From the NCBI GenBank assembly GCA_004293815.1, contig RDZD01000014.1:1-64000 (forward strand): a DNA stretch of 64,000 bases. The letters run 5' to 3'. The notes under the pieces are model-generated. The model searched no databases. It was given only the letters and a program-made list of their open reading frames with translations, and was not told the origin of the DNA. Numbering within the stretch: the stretch's first letter is position 1; every line of letters starts with the position of its first letter. This DNA comes from Cytophagales bacterium (GTDB lineage: Bacteria; Bacteroidota; Bacteroidia; Cytophagales; Bernardetiaceae). A program made the translations under genes and the position numbers. Shown in pieces: positions 26,186-34,954 of this stretch.

Positions 26186-28089
26186 ATGTTCTTAACCCGC
26201 TTAATGCTGTGCGTTCTCGCACTACTTTTACCTTCATACCTGTTTGCTCAATCACCAGTATCTATAAATTTTAGTCCAAATGAGGGCCAGAAAGTTTGCC
26301 CATCTGATACTTGTAATGCTGCTACTTGGAGTATGCCTGAGGCCATGCGTTACTATTTTTTGAAGTCTGAATTCGAATGCCAATACGAATGGCGTATAGA
26401 AAATGGTATACTCTTACCTGGTTGTGTTACCACTTTAACTACATATACTCCCAGTGTAGATGTCCTTTGGAACAACACCACTAACTATGGTAAAATATTT
26501 TGTAAACGGATAAACTGTTATGTTCCAGCCAATAATTCAAGTGATTTTTTTATGGACAGTATTGTCATAATGTCGCTAAATGGGGTTCTTCCTGACCCTA
26601 TAACAAAAAGTAGTGGTGCTGCCATGCCCAGCACATTAGAATATGGTAAGGCACATGCAATTGGGGGTATAAAAATAAAAAAGACCGAACACCCCGGCAC
26701 TGAAACAAATCAATTAGTGTTGCAATTTGCTGACGGTTACGAGTGGTCATTACCAACAGGCTGGACAGCTAAATTTGGTTCTACCGTTTATAGTGGCACA
26801 TTTAGCATCACTGATAAAAACGCCAATGTTTTAAATGATGTTAAGACTGGTTGCGGCAATAGCTTGGGTGAAACCATAAAAGTAAGGGCTTTTTTCGACT
26901 GTAAGGGGAAGAGATTTTCTGAATATAGAGAACTTAATCTAACACGGCCTGCGCCAAGCCCTGCACTAATCAGTAATGTAAATGTAACAAATTATGGTGT
27001 AACTCAAGCTTTTGCTATCAACGCTTATAGGCCTACTGATGCTACCGCTTTACGCTACGAATGGAGTATTCCAACAGGCTGGGTAACGAATGTTGGAGAC
27101 TCGATTACTTTTCAAACATCTAACAACACCATCACGGTTATCCCCAATGGGATCAATGGTGGCAACGTAACTGTAAAGGTTACTGTCTTCTGCGGCACAG
27201 ATTCTGTTGAGTCTAGCACTGTAATTAAAAACTATGCCTTTAATAACCGCGCTCTCCAGCCTCATTTTGTTGATTTTGAGGCTGATACAACCATTTGTAT
27301 TGGAGATACCGCTTTGTATCGCATCAGACGTGATTTTTCTAACCCTGCTACACTCTATGATTGGGTTGTAACTGGTGGATTTAAGTTTGTGGGGGGAATT
27401 GACTCCGTCAGAACAAGCCTAGACTCTATGCGTGTGTATGTACCCAGTAGTCATGCCTATGGCAAGGTGCGTGTCCGTGCTATTGTTCCCGAATGTGCTG
27501 AAATCAGCAATTGGGCTAGCAAGCCTCTCTACGGTGGCCTACCTGCAAGACCGAGAAGTTTGAGCCGTTCTGTCCGTAATCTTTGTGTAGGAGGTGTTTA
27601 TATTATCAATATTCTTCCTTGCTTGGGTGCAGTAAGCTACGAATGGGTGTCTCCAGTGATCCTCTCTTAGAGGTATTATCGTCAGGAACTATGGCCGTAA
27701 TAATGCCCTCAGAGGCTGGCACTTTCACACTCACTGTACGCAGTATTAATGAATGTGGGACTTCTCAAACTATTTATACAGTAACTGTTTTAGAGTCTTC
27801 TCATACAACTTGCGGCGGGACAATGCTGCGTATTTCACCTAACCCAGCATCCACTGTTGTTCACATTGCATATGATGGGTTCAATGATTTACAAAGCGTG
27901 TTCTCCTCAAGCCAACTAGCTTTTAGTGTGCGTATTGTCAATGGTCACTCAGGGGTACTCCTAGAAAAATTTAGTACAGATGGTTCTGTTGTTGAGCTTG
28001 ACGTTACCAATCTGCAAAACGGATTATACTATGTTTTAATGGAGAGCTCTTTGGGAGTTTGGCAAGAACAGCTCCTTATTAGTAAGTAA
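26186..28089 (+). pseudogene. Secreted PKD-like-repeat protein with T9SS type A sorting domain, frameshifted
   Basis: The first open frame (26186-27670, 494 residues) has a signal peptide (MFLTRLMLCVLALLLPSYLF then AQ) and repeated PKD/Ig-like modules: LRYEWSIPTGWV, LYDWVVTGGF, VSYEWVSP. It stops abruptly at 27670. The next frame continues the same protein (27640-28089): GTFTLTVRSINECGTSQTIY, then the type A T9SS sorting domain LRISPNPASTVVHIAYDG...LDVTNLQNGLYYVLMESS... ending LLISK. The change from one frame to the other near 27640-27670 fits a 1-bp deletion. If real, the protein is cut before its sorting signal and cannot be anchored by T9SS. A sequencing error or programmed slippage are the alternatives. 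A decayed paralogue lies at 30228. Confidence 0.8.
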
Positions 28090-28108
28090 ATCGCGTTTTA
28101 ACAATGTT

Positions 28109-28149
28109 GATAAGGAAGAATTGTAAACTCGTTACAATTCTTCCTTATC
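28109..28149. terminator. Perfect 18-bp hairpin between convergent genes
   Basis: An uninterrupted 18-bp inverted repeat (28109-28126 with 28132-28149) has only a 5-nt loop. It lies 20 bp after the T9SS protein's stop and includes the stop codon of the opposite HTH gene. It is very stable but has no long T-run, so it is a bidirectional terminator or a protein/RNA structural element. Confidence 0.75.
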
Positions 28150-28525
28150 GGCTTAACAAAAGGCTTTTCACAAATTCTAATTCTGTTTTCAAAAAATTGA
28201 TTTGCTCTTGGTATAAATGTCGTTCCTCATCTGTAAGCCCATTTACAATCATAATGCCATTGCCATTTTTGGTTTGACTGTTTGAAATATTGAATACTTG
28301 CCGTTCATCAAAACCTAGGAGTTCTGAGGGAGTAACACCTAATACATCAGAAATTTGGTAAAGTCTAGTAATTGTCAAGTCCGTGGTACCTGTCTCTATC
28401 CGAGCGTAGCTAGACTGTGAAATTTGTAAAGTCTCTGCCAGAAACTCTTGAGTATAATCCTTAAGCTCGCGAATATGTCTTATCTTATTGCCAATAAGAG
28501 CAGTATTTTCTTGAGATTTTTTCAT
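28145..28525 (-). CDS. XRE-family helix-turn-helix regulator
   Basis: From the ATG at 28525 (a TTG 11 codons upstream is less likely) the product has 126 residues. The N-terminal HTH_3 domain is clear: IRHIRELKDYTQEFLAETL, ISQSSYARIETGTTDL, and TRLYQISDVLGVTPSELLGF (residues ~14-70). The C-terminal part (NGLTDEERHLYQEQINFLKT) is a short coiled coil, probably for dimerisation. The product is a DNA-binding repressor-type protein. It is embedded in the duplicated surface-protein region and may regulate those genes; that is inference. Its 3' end takes part in the 18-bp hairpin. Confidence 0.9.
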   Translation of the reverse strand: MKKSQENTALIGNKIRHIRELKDYTQEFLAETLQISQSSYARIETGTTDLTITRLYQISDVLGVTPSELLGFDERQVFNISNSQTKNGNGIMIVNGLTDEERHLYQEQINFLKTELEFVKSLLLSR

Positions 28526-28715
28526 AGAATCGGCATTTTGATTATGGAACACACGCAAATGTAAACAGAAAAAGTAAACGGCTTATCAATTGTAAAAATT
28601 TAAATCATAACTTGCACTCTGTTGTCTTAATTTACAGGTACTTTTACAACAACTTAGGTATACAACACCAAAAGTATCGAATCCTGTATCGTAAATTTCA
28701 TGTTTATTTTATTTA

Positions 28716-28802
28716 GCTTAACCTAACCCTTCTTCCCATGCGCATTTCACTCGTTTTTCTACTTCTTTTTTGTTGCTCTGCGGCTTGCTGGGCACAACAA
28801 GA
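28716..28802 (+). repeat. Signal-peptide cassette, copy 2 (87 bp)
   Basis: Identical over 87 bp to 25993-26079, from 22 bp upstream of the ATG through the signal peptide to the QQ codons. The flanking sequence on both sides is unrelated to copy 1. Confidence 0.95.
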
Positions 28803-29430
28803 CAGCAGCAAAGTTCACAAACACGAAATAGGCTTCAACACTGGCACATCGCTGGGAGCCACTTATACTTACTGGCGATTTTCAGAGGAGCAAATATTTT
28901 TTAGCAAGATACGTCCTGTTGAGTTGTGCTATAAACGCCACATACGAAAAAATAACTTTTTTAGATTGTCTGCTGGCGTTTGGACAAGAATGTATTCCTC
29001 TATTCCAGATAATGATAAAGAGACTATCAAGTTTAACTCTTCTCTTTTTACACTTGGCTTGGGCTACGAAAAGCGCAAAACACTTAGTCAGCATTTTAGG
29101 CTAGCGGTGGGTGCGGATATCGTATTGAGAAGAATGTTTTCAGTTCAAAAGCGCTCAAGCCCTATCGGGAATAATGACACTCGTATAAGAAAATCAGAAC
29201 AAGAGTTTTACAACGCCATGCTTAGCCCTTTTACAGAACTGCACTATCTGCTGGGCAAACGCTTTTTGCTGGCCGCACAAGCTAATTTACGCGTAGGGTA
29301 TTTGTTTGGTGGTACTCAAGATTCTGATACTGCGCTGTCTGCAAATACGACTTACAGAACTAGTGAGTTTTCTCTTTGGCTACTTCAGGTAAGTCCTATG
29401 GCCAATGTAGCTCTGTATTATTCCTTTTAA
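28738..29430 (+). CDS. Putative outer-membrane beta-barrel protein, cassette family member 1
   Basis: The 230-residue protein has the shared signal peptide (cleavage after CWA) and a mature part of alternating hydrophobic strands: HEIGFNTGTSLGATYTYWRF, RPVELCYKRHIRKNNFFRLS, FTLGLGYEKRKTLSQHFRLA, LSPFTELHYLLGKRFLLAAQ and a terminal NVALYYSF. The final Phe and the pattern of amphipathic strands indicate a small 8-10-strand outer-membrane barrel. The mature part is similar to its neighbour at 29484 at a level of roughly 30% by eye, whereas the signal-peptide DNA is nearly identical. No known function; the family may be surface-exposed and variable. Confidence 0.8.
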   Translation: MRISLVFLLLFCCSAACWAQQDSSKVHKHEIGFNTGTSLGATYTYWRFSEEQIFFSKIRPVELCYKRHIRKNNFFRLSAGVWTRMYSSIPDNDKETIKFNSSLFTLGLGYEKRKTLSQHFRLAVGADIVLRRMFSVQKRSSPIGNNDTRIRKSEQEFYNAMLSPFTELHYLLGKRFLLAAQANLRVGYLFGGTQDSDTALSANTTYRTSEFSLWLLQVSPMANVALYYSF

Positions 29431-29483
29431 ACTTAAACGTCTCATTTATAAATTTTTATTACTCAAAAAACATCGTTTTTCTT

Positions 29484-29548
29484 ATGCGCATTTCACTCGT
29501 TTTTCTACTTCTTTTTTGTTGCTCTGCGGCTTGCTGGGCCCAACAAGA
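29484..29548 (+). repeat. Signal-peptide cassette, copy 3 (65 bp, one mismatch)
   Basis: The 65 bp from the ATG match copies 1 and 2 except A to C in GGGCCCAAC. Unlike in the other copies, the sequence before the ATG is not shared. Confidence 0.93.
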
Positions 29549-30194
29549 TAGGCTCAATGCTTACAAAAACCAATTGGGTATTCATGCAGGAACCTCTACT
29601 GGTAACCACTGGAACTTAGAATTTTCAAACTTTTATGAGCCAGAAACAAGAAATCAAGTCCCCTTAGAAATTTGCTACAAACGTGCCCTAAAAAATAGCT
29701 ACTTTTTAAGATTAGGTACTGGTGTGTGGTATCAAGAGAGCCAAACAAACCGAGAAGAATCTATTCCTCAAGCCACCTCAAGCAATGTTGCCAGAAATGC
29801 CTTTATCTATTCGTTGAACTTTGGCATAGAAAAACAAATTAGAATAGCTCCAAAACTAGCTCTTGCTTTAGGTGCGGAGCTTGTTCCGAGATACACGCGC
29901 GTAAATACTCATCTGGTAGAAGGCACACCCGATACCATGCTCAATAGGGTAAACATTCGCAGCAAACACAGTTTTTATACGATGATTCTTAGTCCTTTTG
30001 TTGAGTTGCAATATGCCTTATCCAAACGTTTTATGTTGGTCGCACACTCTAATATGCGGGCTAGTTATAGTTACTATAAGGTCAAATCGGTTTATACTTA
30101 TGATCAGAACAGTAATGAAGATGCTAACGCTGCACATCAATTTCACCTTCAGTCCAACCCTGTGGCGCATGTCGCTTTGTACTTTGGTTTTTGA
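29484..30194 (+). CDS. Putative outer-membrane beta-barrel protein, cassette family member 2
   Basis: The start is the ATG at 29484, where the shared signal peptide MRISLVFLLLFCCSAACWA begins; an upstream in-frame start at 29376 would lie inside the previous gene. The product is 236 residues. Its strand pattern matches its neighbour: VPLEICYKRALKNSYFLRLG, NFGIEKQIRIAPKLALALGA, LSPFVELQYALSKRFMLVAH, and a terminal VALYFGF with the beta-signal Phe. It follows the sister gene by 53 bp. Its 3' end and downstream sequence are duplicated at 26082 onward, which shows that this gene plus a T9SS partner formed an older module. Confidence 0.8.
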   Translation: MRISLVFLLLFCCSAACWAQQDRLNAYKNQLGIHAGTSTGNHWNLEFSNFYEPETRNQVPLEICYKRALKNSYFLRLGTGVWYQESQTNREESIPQATSSNVARNAFIYSLNFGIEKQIRIAPKLALALGAELVPRYTRVNTHLVEGTPDTMLNRVNIRSKHSFYTMILSPFVELQYALSKRFMLVAHSNMRASYSYYKVKSVYTYDQNSNEDANAAHQFHLQSNPVAHVALYFGF

Positions 30195-30227
30195 CTCCTT
30201 TTGTAACCTTTAAATCCTAAATTTTAT

Positions 30228-30755
30228 ATGCTTAACCCGCTTAGGGCTGTGCGTTCTCGTACTGCTTCTAGCTTTCCATGTGTTTGCTCAATTCAATTTA
30301 AGCCAAATTACGACTGTTTATCCATCTGATACATGTCATGCTGCCACTTAGAGTATTCCTGAAGTCATGTTTACTCATTTTTGAAGTCTAAATTTGAATG
30401 CCAGTACGAATAGCGTACTCTTATCTGGTTGTGTTACCACCCTTGAGACCCACTGTGCTTTGAAATAACACTACTACTCATGGTAAGATATTTTGTAAGA
30501 GAATAGGCTGTACTAACGGACTTGATTAACGGACTTGATAACTCAACAGGTTTTGAGGCTTTAGAGGGTATAGTCATCAAGTCATTAAACGGTGTTGTTT
30601 CCAGTCCTTTTACCAATGCAAGTGGCCTTGCTTTCCCTTCTGAGTTAGAATATGGCAAAGTGAATAAAAGTTAGAAAAACAGAGCATCCCAATACACCTT
30701 TCGGCTTAGTGAATCTACAATTTGCTGACGGTTACGAATAGTTTACTAGAAATTT
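30228..30755 (+). pseudogene. Decayed copy of the T9SS PKD-like gene
   Basis: From the ATG at 30228 the sequence follows the start of the gene at 26186 (TTAACCCGCTTA, CTGTGCGTTCTCG, GTTTGCTCAAT, CATCTGATAC, AATTTGCTGACGGTTACGA), but carries several stops and a net loss of about 47 bp before homology ends near 30755. It sits behind an intact beta-barrel gene just as the 26186 gene sits behind the barrel remnant. Clearly non-functional. The antisense open frame here is a shadow. Confidence 0.85.
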
Positions 30756-30907
30756 AGTTTTTTGATATTTTTTTTGCATTTTAGAATGAAGACGCGCAAA
30801 GAACAGTAAAAAAGTGGCTGTTTTTTTGTACTTATCATATTTTTATAAATTATTTGTCTTTGCAAACATCTTTTGCGTACTCTTTAACCAAAAAGCTCTC
30901 ATTGCTT

Positions 30908-32095
30908 ATGAAACATTCTTTTACTCATGCTATTTTTGTTCTGAGTCTGTGGCTGGGCTTGTTCGTATCTGCCTATGCTCAAACCTTAGAAGTCAGTGTT
31001 CAGCCTGTGGCGGTACCTTATCTACTCATCATACCAGATTCTCGTTCGGGTGGTATGGGTGATGTGGGCGCGGCCATTTCGCCAGACCCCAACACAACGT
31101 TTTATAATCCCTCTAAGCTGGCGTTTCTAAAAAATAGAATAGGTTTTGGGGTGAGTTATGTGCCTTGGTTAGGCAATTTAGGAGCGGGCATGGGGCTTAG
31201 TTATCTCAGCAGTTACTACAAGCTCAATCAGCGTCAGGTTGTGGGCTTTGCCATGAAGTATTTTGACCAAGGCAGCATTGATTTTACGGATAATCAAGGC
31301 CGATATTTAGGGACTTACCGTCCCAATGAGTTTAATATTGATGGTACTTTTGCTATGAAACTCTCGCCTTATTTTAGCATAGCTGGTACGGGGCGTTTTA
31401 TTTATTCCAATCTCACTGGCGGCTTTGATGGAGAGCCAAACTTCAAACCAGGTGCTGCTGCTGCTGTAGACTTATCTGTTTTTTATACACAACCCACCAA
31501 ACTAGCTGGACAAACAGGCATTTGGTCATGGGGCGCAAATTTCTCCAATATGGGCAGCAAATTGGTCTATTCCAACCCACAAGAGCCTGATTATTTACCC
31601 ACTAACTTGCGCTTGGGTACGGCATATACCCACAACTTAGACGCTTTTAGCACACTGACTTTGGCACTAGACCTGAACAAACTGTTTGTACCTGCCCCTA
31701 CTGACAGCTTGGGTCAGTGGAAAAGAAAAGGTCTATTTACAGCCATAGGCAGCTCTGTGGCAGACGAATCTTTTAGTGAGGAAATGAAAGGTTTTAATTA
31801 TTCCTTGGGGGCTGAGTATTGGTACAACAATCTTTTCGCGCTTCGGGCAGGCTATTTTTATGAACATCCTAGCGAAGGAGCGCGTACGTTTTTGTCTTTG
31901 GGAGCTGGCATACGGTATCAACAGCTGGGAGTAGATTTTTCTTATTTGCTTTCGGCAGGCCGTGCCAACAATCCCCTCAGCAACACGCTCAGGTTTAGCT
32001 TGATTTTTACCTTTGAGGGGCGACAAAAAAATTCAGGTGCTTCAGAGCCTGTAGAAGAATCTCCAATTTTGGAAGACGGGGGAAAGACCAACTAA
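30908..32095 (+). CDS. porV: Type IX secretion outer-membrane protein PorV
   Basis: The start is set to the ATG at 30908, giving the signal peptide MKHSFTHAIFVLSLWLGLFV then SAYAQ; the TTG upstream is rejected. The 395-residue product is a PorV/LptO-type barrel of the FadL-like group, recognised by VPYLLIIPDSRSGGMGDVGAAISPDPNTTFYNPSKLAFL near the N-terminus, the YLSSYYKLN and GTYRPNEFNIDGTFAMKLSP strands, and ALRAGYFYEHPSEG. PorV shuttles T9SS cargo from the translocon to the attachment complex. T9SS cargo genes lie at 1029, 26186 and 33407, so at least part of the window serves this pathway. PorU is not adjacent. Confidence 0.92.
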   Translation: MKHSFTHAIFVLSLWLGLFVSAYAQTLEVSVQPVAVPYLLIIPDSRSGGMGDVGAAISPDPNTTFYNPSKLAFLKNRIGFGVSYVPWLGNLGAGMGLSYLSSYYKLNQRQVVGFAMKYFDQGSIDFTDNQGRYLGTYRPNEFNIDGTFAMKLSPYFSIAGTGRFIYSNLTGGFDGEPNFKPGAAAAVDLSVFYTQPTKLAGQTGIWSWGANFSNMGSKLVYSNPQEPDYLPTNLRLGTAYTHNLDAFSTLTLALDLNKLFVPAPTDSLGQWKRKGLFTAIGSSVADESFSEEMKGFNYSLGAEYWYNNLFALRAGYFYEHPSEGARTFLSLGAGIRYQQLGVDFSYLLSAGRANNPLSNTLRFSLIFTFEGRQKNSGASEPVEESPILEDGGKTN

Positions 32096-32152
32096 GCAGG
32101 TTTAGAAGTTGATGTCAGTATCAAGCAATACGACGCTGAACTTAATAGCAGA

Positions 32153-33169
32153 TTACTTCATACTGTCTTTGAGAATTTTAAATTCTACGAGCGGAGCAAT
32201 TTTTTCGTACAAAATGTTGTAAGTGGCGGTAGTGATGGGCATTGAAACGCCATAATCACGGTTAATTTCGTAAATGCTTTTGACAGCGTAGTATCCCTCT
32301 GCTATCATGTTCATTTCCATCTGTGCCGACTTCACCGAGTAGCCTCGCCCTATCATGCTGCCAAAGGTTCGGTTGCGGCTAAATTGCGAGTAGGCTGTCA
32401 CAAGAAGGTCACCCAAGTAAGCCGAGCCGCTCAGGTCGCGGTTTTCAAAGGGACTTACGGCATCTAAAAAACGTTTGATTTCTTGTAAGGCATTCGACAC
32501 CAAGACGGACTGAAAGTTATCGCCGTAGTTTAAGCCCTTGGCTATGCCGCAAGCCAAAGCCACTATATTTTTTAACACAAAGCAATATTGCGTACCGCTG
32601 GGATCTTGGTTGGTGGCACAGCGCACATAACGGTTGCGGATAAGACCTGAAAAACGTTCCGCATTAGCTGAACCCGTAGAAGAAATGGTGAGATAAGATT
32701 GTCTTTCTAAGGCCACCTCTTCGGCATGGCAAGGCCCTGCTACCACCAACAAGTCCTCGTCAGGAGTGCCGTAAGCGGTCTTCATATAGTCTGTAATGGT
32801 AGCCTTATGAGAAGCTATCATGCCTTTTATAGCGGTTACAATTTTTTTGCCTTTGAGGTGTGTGCTGTTCAGAGGCTTGAGCGCATCTTGCAAAAATGCA
32901 GAAGGTACTGCTACAAGCACAAACTCTGCTTCTTGTACGGCTTCTATGATATTCTCGTAAGGACTAATTTTTTGAAGATCTAAACGAACCGAAGACAGGT
33001 AGTCGGGGTTATTGCCGTGTGTTTTGATATGTTTGATAGCTTCGCGCGAGCGCAACCACCAGCGTATAGACACATTGTTTTCAGAAAGAATTTTGACCAG
33101 AGCTGTAGCCCAGCTGCCGCCGCCAATAACAGCAATGGCAATAGGCTTTTGAGAGAGAGTAGCAGACAT
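32153..33169 (-). CDS. gpsA: NAD(P)-dependent glycerol-3-phosphate dehydrogenase
   Basis: From the ATG at 33169 (the TTG six codons upstream is rejected) the product has 338 residues, the usual length. The nucleotide-binding motif AVIGGGSWATAL is at the N-terminus, followed by VLVAVPSAFL, KKIVTAIKGM, the substrate-binding GPCHAEEVA, KNIVALACGIAKGLNYGDN with the catalytic lysine, and DLSGSAYLGDLLVTAYSQFSRNR. It reduces dihydroxyacetone phosphate to glycerol 3-phosphate for phospholipid synthesis in the cytoplasm. It is monocistronic and convergent with porV (58 bp between stops), with no clear hairpin between them. Confidence 0.96.
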   Translation of the reverse strand: MSATLSQKPIAIAVIGGGSWATALVKILSENNVSIRWWLRSREAIKHIKTHGNNPDYLSSVRLDLQKISPYENIIEAVQEAEFVLVAVPSAFLQDALKPLNSTHLKGKKIVTAIKGMIASHKATITDYMKTAYGTPDEDLLVVAGPCHAEEVALERQSYLTISSTGSANAERFSGLIRNRYVRCATNQDPSGTQYCFVLKNIVALACGIAKGLNYGDNFQSVLVSNALQEIKRFLDAVSPFENRDLSGSAYLGDLLVTAYSQFSRNRTFGSMIGRGYSVKSAQMEMNMIAEGYYAVKSIYEINRDYGVSMPITTATYNILYEKIAPLVEFKILKDSMK

Positions 33170-33253
33170 AAGAAGAGAGACGTTCAAAACAAAACAGCCA
33201 AATATAGGAGATTTTGTTTAACTAAACATTCGTCCCAAAAATTATCCCAAAAA

Positions 33254-33343
33254 ATGGAGCTTAGACTGATCGGGAAAGCCACAGCATCATTCATAGCTGA
33301 TTATGCAGGTGAGGCGTTCAAAGATGTGTTGTATTGGGATTAA
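33254..33343 (+). CDS. Possible small protein of 29 residues
   Basis: An ATG at 33254 opens a 29-codon frame reading MELRLIGKATASFIADYAGE plus AFKDVLYWD, ended by TAA at 33341-33343. A 13-bp hairpin starts right at this stop. The position, directly before a terminator-like hairpin in an otherwise empty gap, is suggestive, but the frame is too short for certainty and no family is recognised. It might also be the tail of a lost gene. Confidence 0.25.
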   Translation: MELRLIGKATASFIADYAGEAFKDVLYWD

Positions 33344-33388
33344 AAAGTCCTCATTATATGCTTTTTACATCATACAATGAGGACTTTT
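33343..33388. terminator. Hairpin terminator upstream of the stop of the T9SS cytochrome-like gene
   Basis: AAAAGTCCTCATT (33343-33355) is perfectly inverted at 33376-33388, with a T5 run on the minus strand. It most likely ends the minus-strand transcript of the gene stopping at 33407, and could also serve a plus-strand short transcript. Confidence 0.75.
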
Positions 33389-33406
33389 GGTGTTTTAGTA
33401 ACAAAA

Positions 33407-34954
33407 TTATTTTACAATTAGGAGCTTGCGCGACACATAGCCTTTTGAGGTGAGTACTTTGACTTCGTAGAGTCCATTACTCAGGCTGGCCAGCGAGTTT
33501 TCTAAAACAAATACAGAGCCACGTGGCAACACTTGCCAAGTCGGCACATTGAGCTGCTGTCCAAGCATGTCCACTAGAATTACGTTCAAAGGCTCTTCGC
33601 TGATTTCTATTTGTACCATATCTTGGCTTGGATTTGGAAAAATACTCATACGTGGAGCTTCTTTTTGTACATCCTCGGTGGCCGTAACCAGCTCTATGTT
33701 CTCATCACCAGCTTTGTAGGGTACATAAGAAAAATAAACCAAAAGCATTTCTTCTGTGGTACTTTCGCCCCATCGCACATCTTTGGGTGGGCTGTTAGGG
33801 TTGTGATGGTTGGCCTCAGTGTTGTCATAAACGGCTTTACAGTAAAGCTTAGAGCCTCTTGGAATTTTAACGAGCTGGTTAAAGTTGTACTGCCCCTGCC
33901 AATGAAAGTCCCAGCGATTAATCCGAATGAGCTTAATAGTATCACTGCTTCGTGGCGGTATGGCATACACTTCAAAGCTTTTACCCAAGTTGTGGGCATG
34001 AGGAGCTACTCCTATCACTGAAATATCGCGGGGTATGGTCAAATCTGCCTTAAAGGTTTTGACCGTGTTGGCGGGAATCAAAAACTCCTCGCCCAAAAGC
34101 AGAGGGTTGATAACGGCCTGAGTGGTAATGGTGCGCTCTGTGGGCTTGTCAGCGAAGTAAATGTACACCATGCTTTGGTCTAAGGCATCGGAGTTTGTGG
34201 GCGCATAGTGCATTTGCATGAGTAAATCGGAGCCTTTGAATAGAGTTTTTCCCATTCCTTCAGGATAGGTGGTCATATATCCTGCTCCTGGTACCCAGTT
34301 GTGAAAATTATTGATAGCAGGCTGAAATCCAAAACCACCATATTGTTCGTAGCCTTCTTCGCGATCCGCAGCATCCATTTTACGGCCTTCTTTTGTGGTG
34401 TCCACAGCGGTAATGATGTGGTGTACGATTTCACGGTTACCTGGAATCACTGCAATGGCTTTGATTCTTTGATCTTCTTTAAGGCCAGTGGGTACTACCA
34501 TGATGCGGTACATGTCCTTTCCCGTTCCTTTGTGCAAATAGGCATTTTGCATTTTGAGAATTAGGTCGGGCTTGCCTAAATCTTCTATTTCATCAAACTT
34601 TGGTTTGGCAGGCTCTTTGGAGGGGTCGCCCAACGGCATGCCATTATCTATCCAAGACACGATAGTTTCAATCTCGGTGTTGGAAAGATTTCTTTCGTGC
34701 TGAAAGCGGCTGTAGGTGGGATCTGGCGGCCATGGCGGCATTTCGCGATTTTGAACCGAAAACTTAATGCTGTTGCTGTAAGCTTTAACTTCTTCATAGC
34801 CAGTGAGGTTGAAAGGGGCTATGTTGCCAGGTCTATGGCAAGAGGTGCAATTGTTATAAATGATAGGGGCTATATCTTCGGTATAGGTCTGCGCCTTGAC
34901 GCTAACCCATACTGCAAGCCAAATCGTTAGAGAGAGTAAAGATGTTCTTATCAT
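33407..34954 (-). CDS. Secreted cytochrome c/Cu-monooxygenase-like protein with T9SS type A domain
   Basis: From the ATG at 34954 the product has 515 residues. It has a signal peptide (MIRTSLLSLTIWLAVWVSVK then AQ), a cytochrome c-like heme site CTSCH in YTEDIAPIIYNNCTSCHRPG (about residues 24-43) with the downstream Met in REMPPWPPD, then a long domain resembling the copper type II ascorbate-dependent monooxygenases: IVHHIITAVDTT, LLMQMHYAPT, and APHAHNLGKSFEVYA (His and Met ligands). The last ~80 residues form a type A sorting domain (MSIFPNPSQDMVQIEISEEP ... LSNGLYEVKVLTSKGYVSRK then LLIVK). It is therefore exported to the surface by T9SS. The substrate is unknown. It is monocistronic, with a terminator after the stop. 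Confidence 0.88.
   Translation of the reverse strand: MIRTSLLSLTIWLAVWVSVKAQTYTEDIAPIIYNNCTSCHRPGNIAPFNLTGYEEVKAYSNSIKFSVQNREMPPWPPDPTYSRFQHERNLSNTEIETIVSWIDNGMPLGDPSKEPAKPKFDEIEDLGKPDLILKMQNAYLHKGTGKDMYRIMVVPTGLKEDQRIKAIAVIPGNREIVHHIITAVDTTKEGRKMDAADREEGYEQYGGFGFQPAINNFHNWVPGAGYMTTYPEGMGKTLFKGSDLLMQMHYAPTNSDALDQSMVYIYFADKPTERTITTQAVINPLLLGEEFLIPANTVKTFKADLTIPRDISVIGVAPHAHNLGKSFEVYAIPPRSSDTIKLIRINRWDFHWQGQYNFNQLVKIPRGSKLYCKAVYDNTEANHHNPNSPPKDVRWGESTTEEMLLVYFSYVPYKAGDENIELVTATEDVQKEAPRMSIFPNPSQDMVQIEISEEPLNVILVDMLGQQLNVPTWQVLPRGSVFVLENSLASLSNGLYEVKVLTSKGYVSRKLLIVK

Noticed and set aside
30434-30658. Minus-strand 74-codon frame
   Set aside because: It lies within the decayed copy of the PKD-like gene, which explains the sequence.
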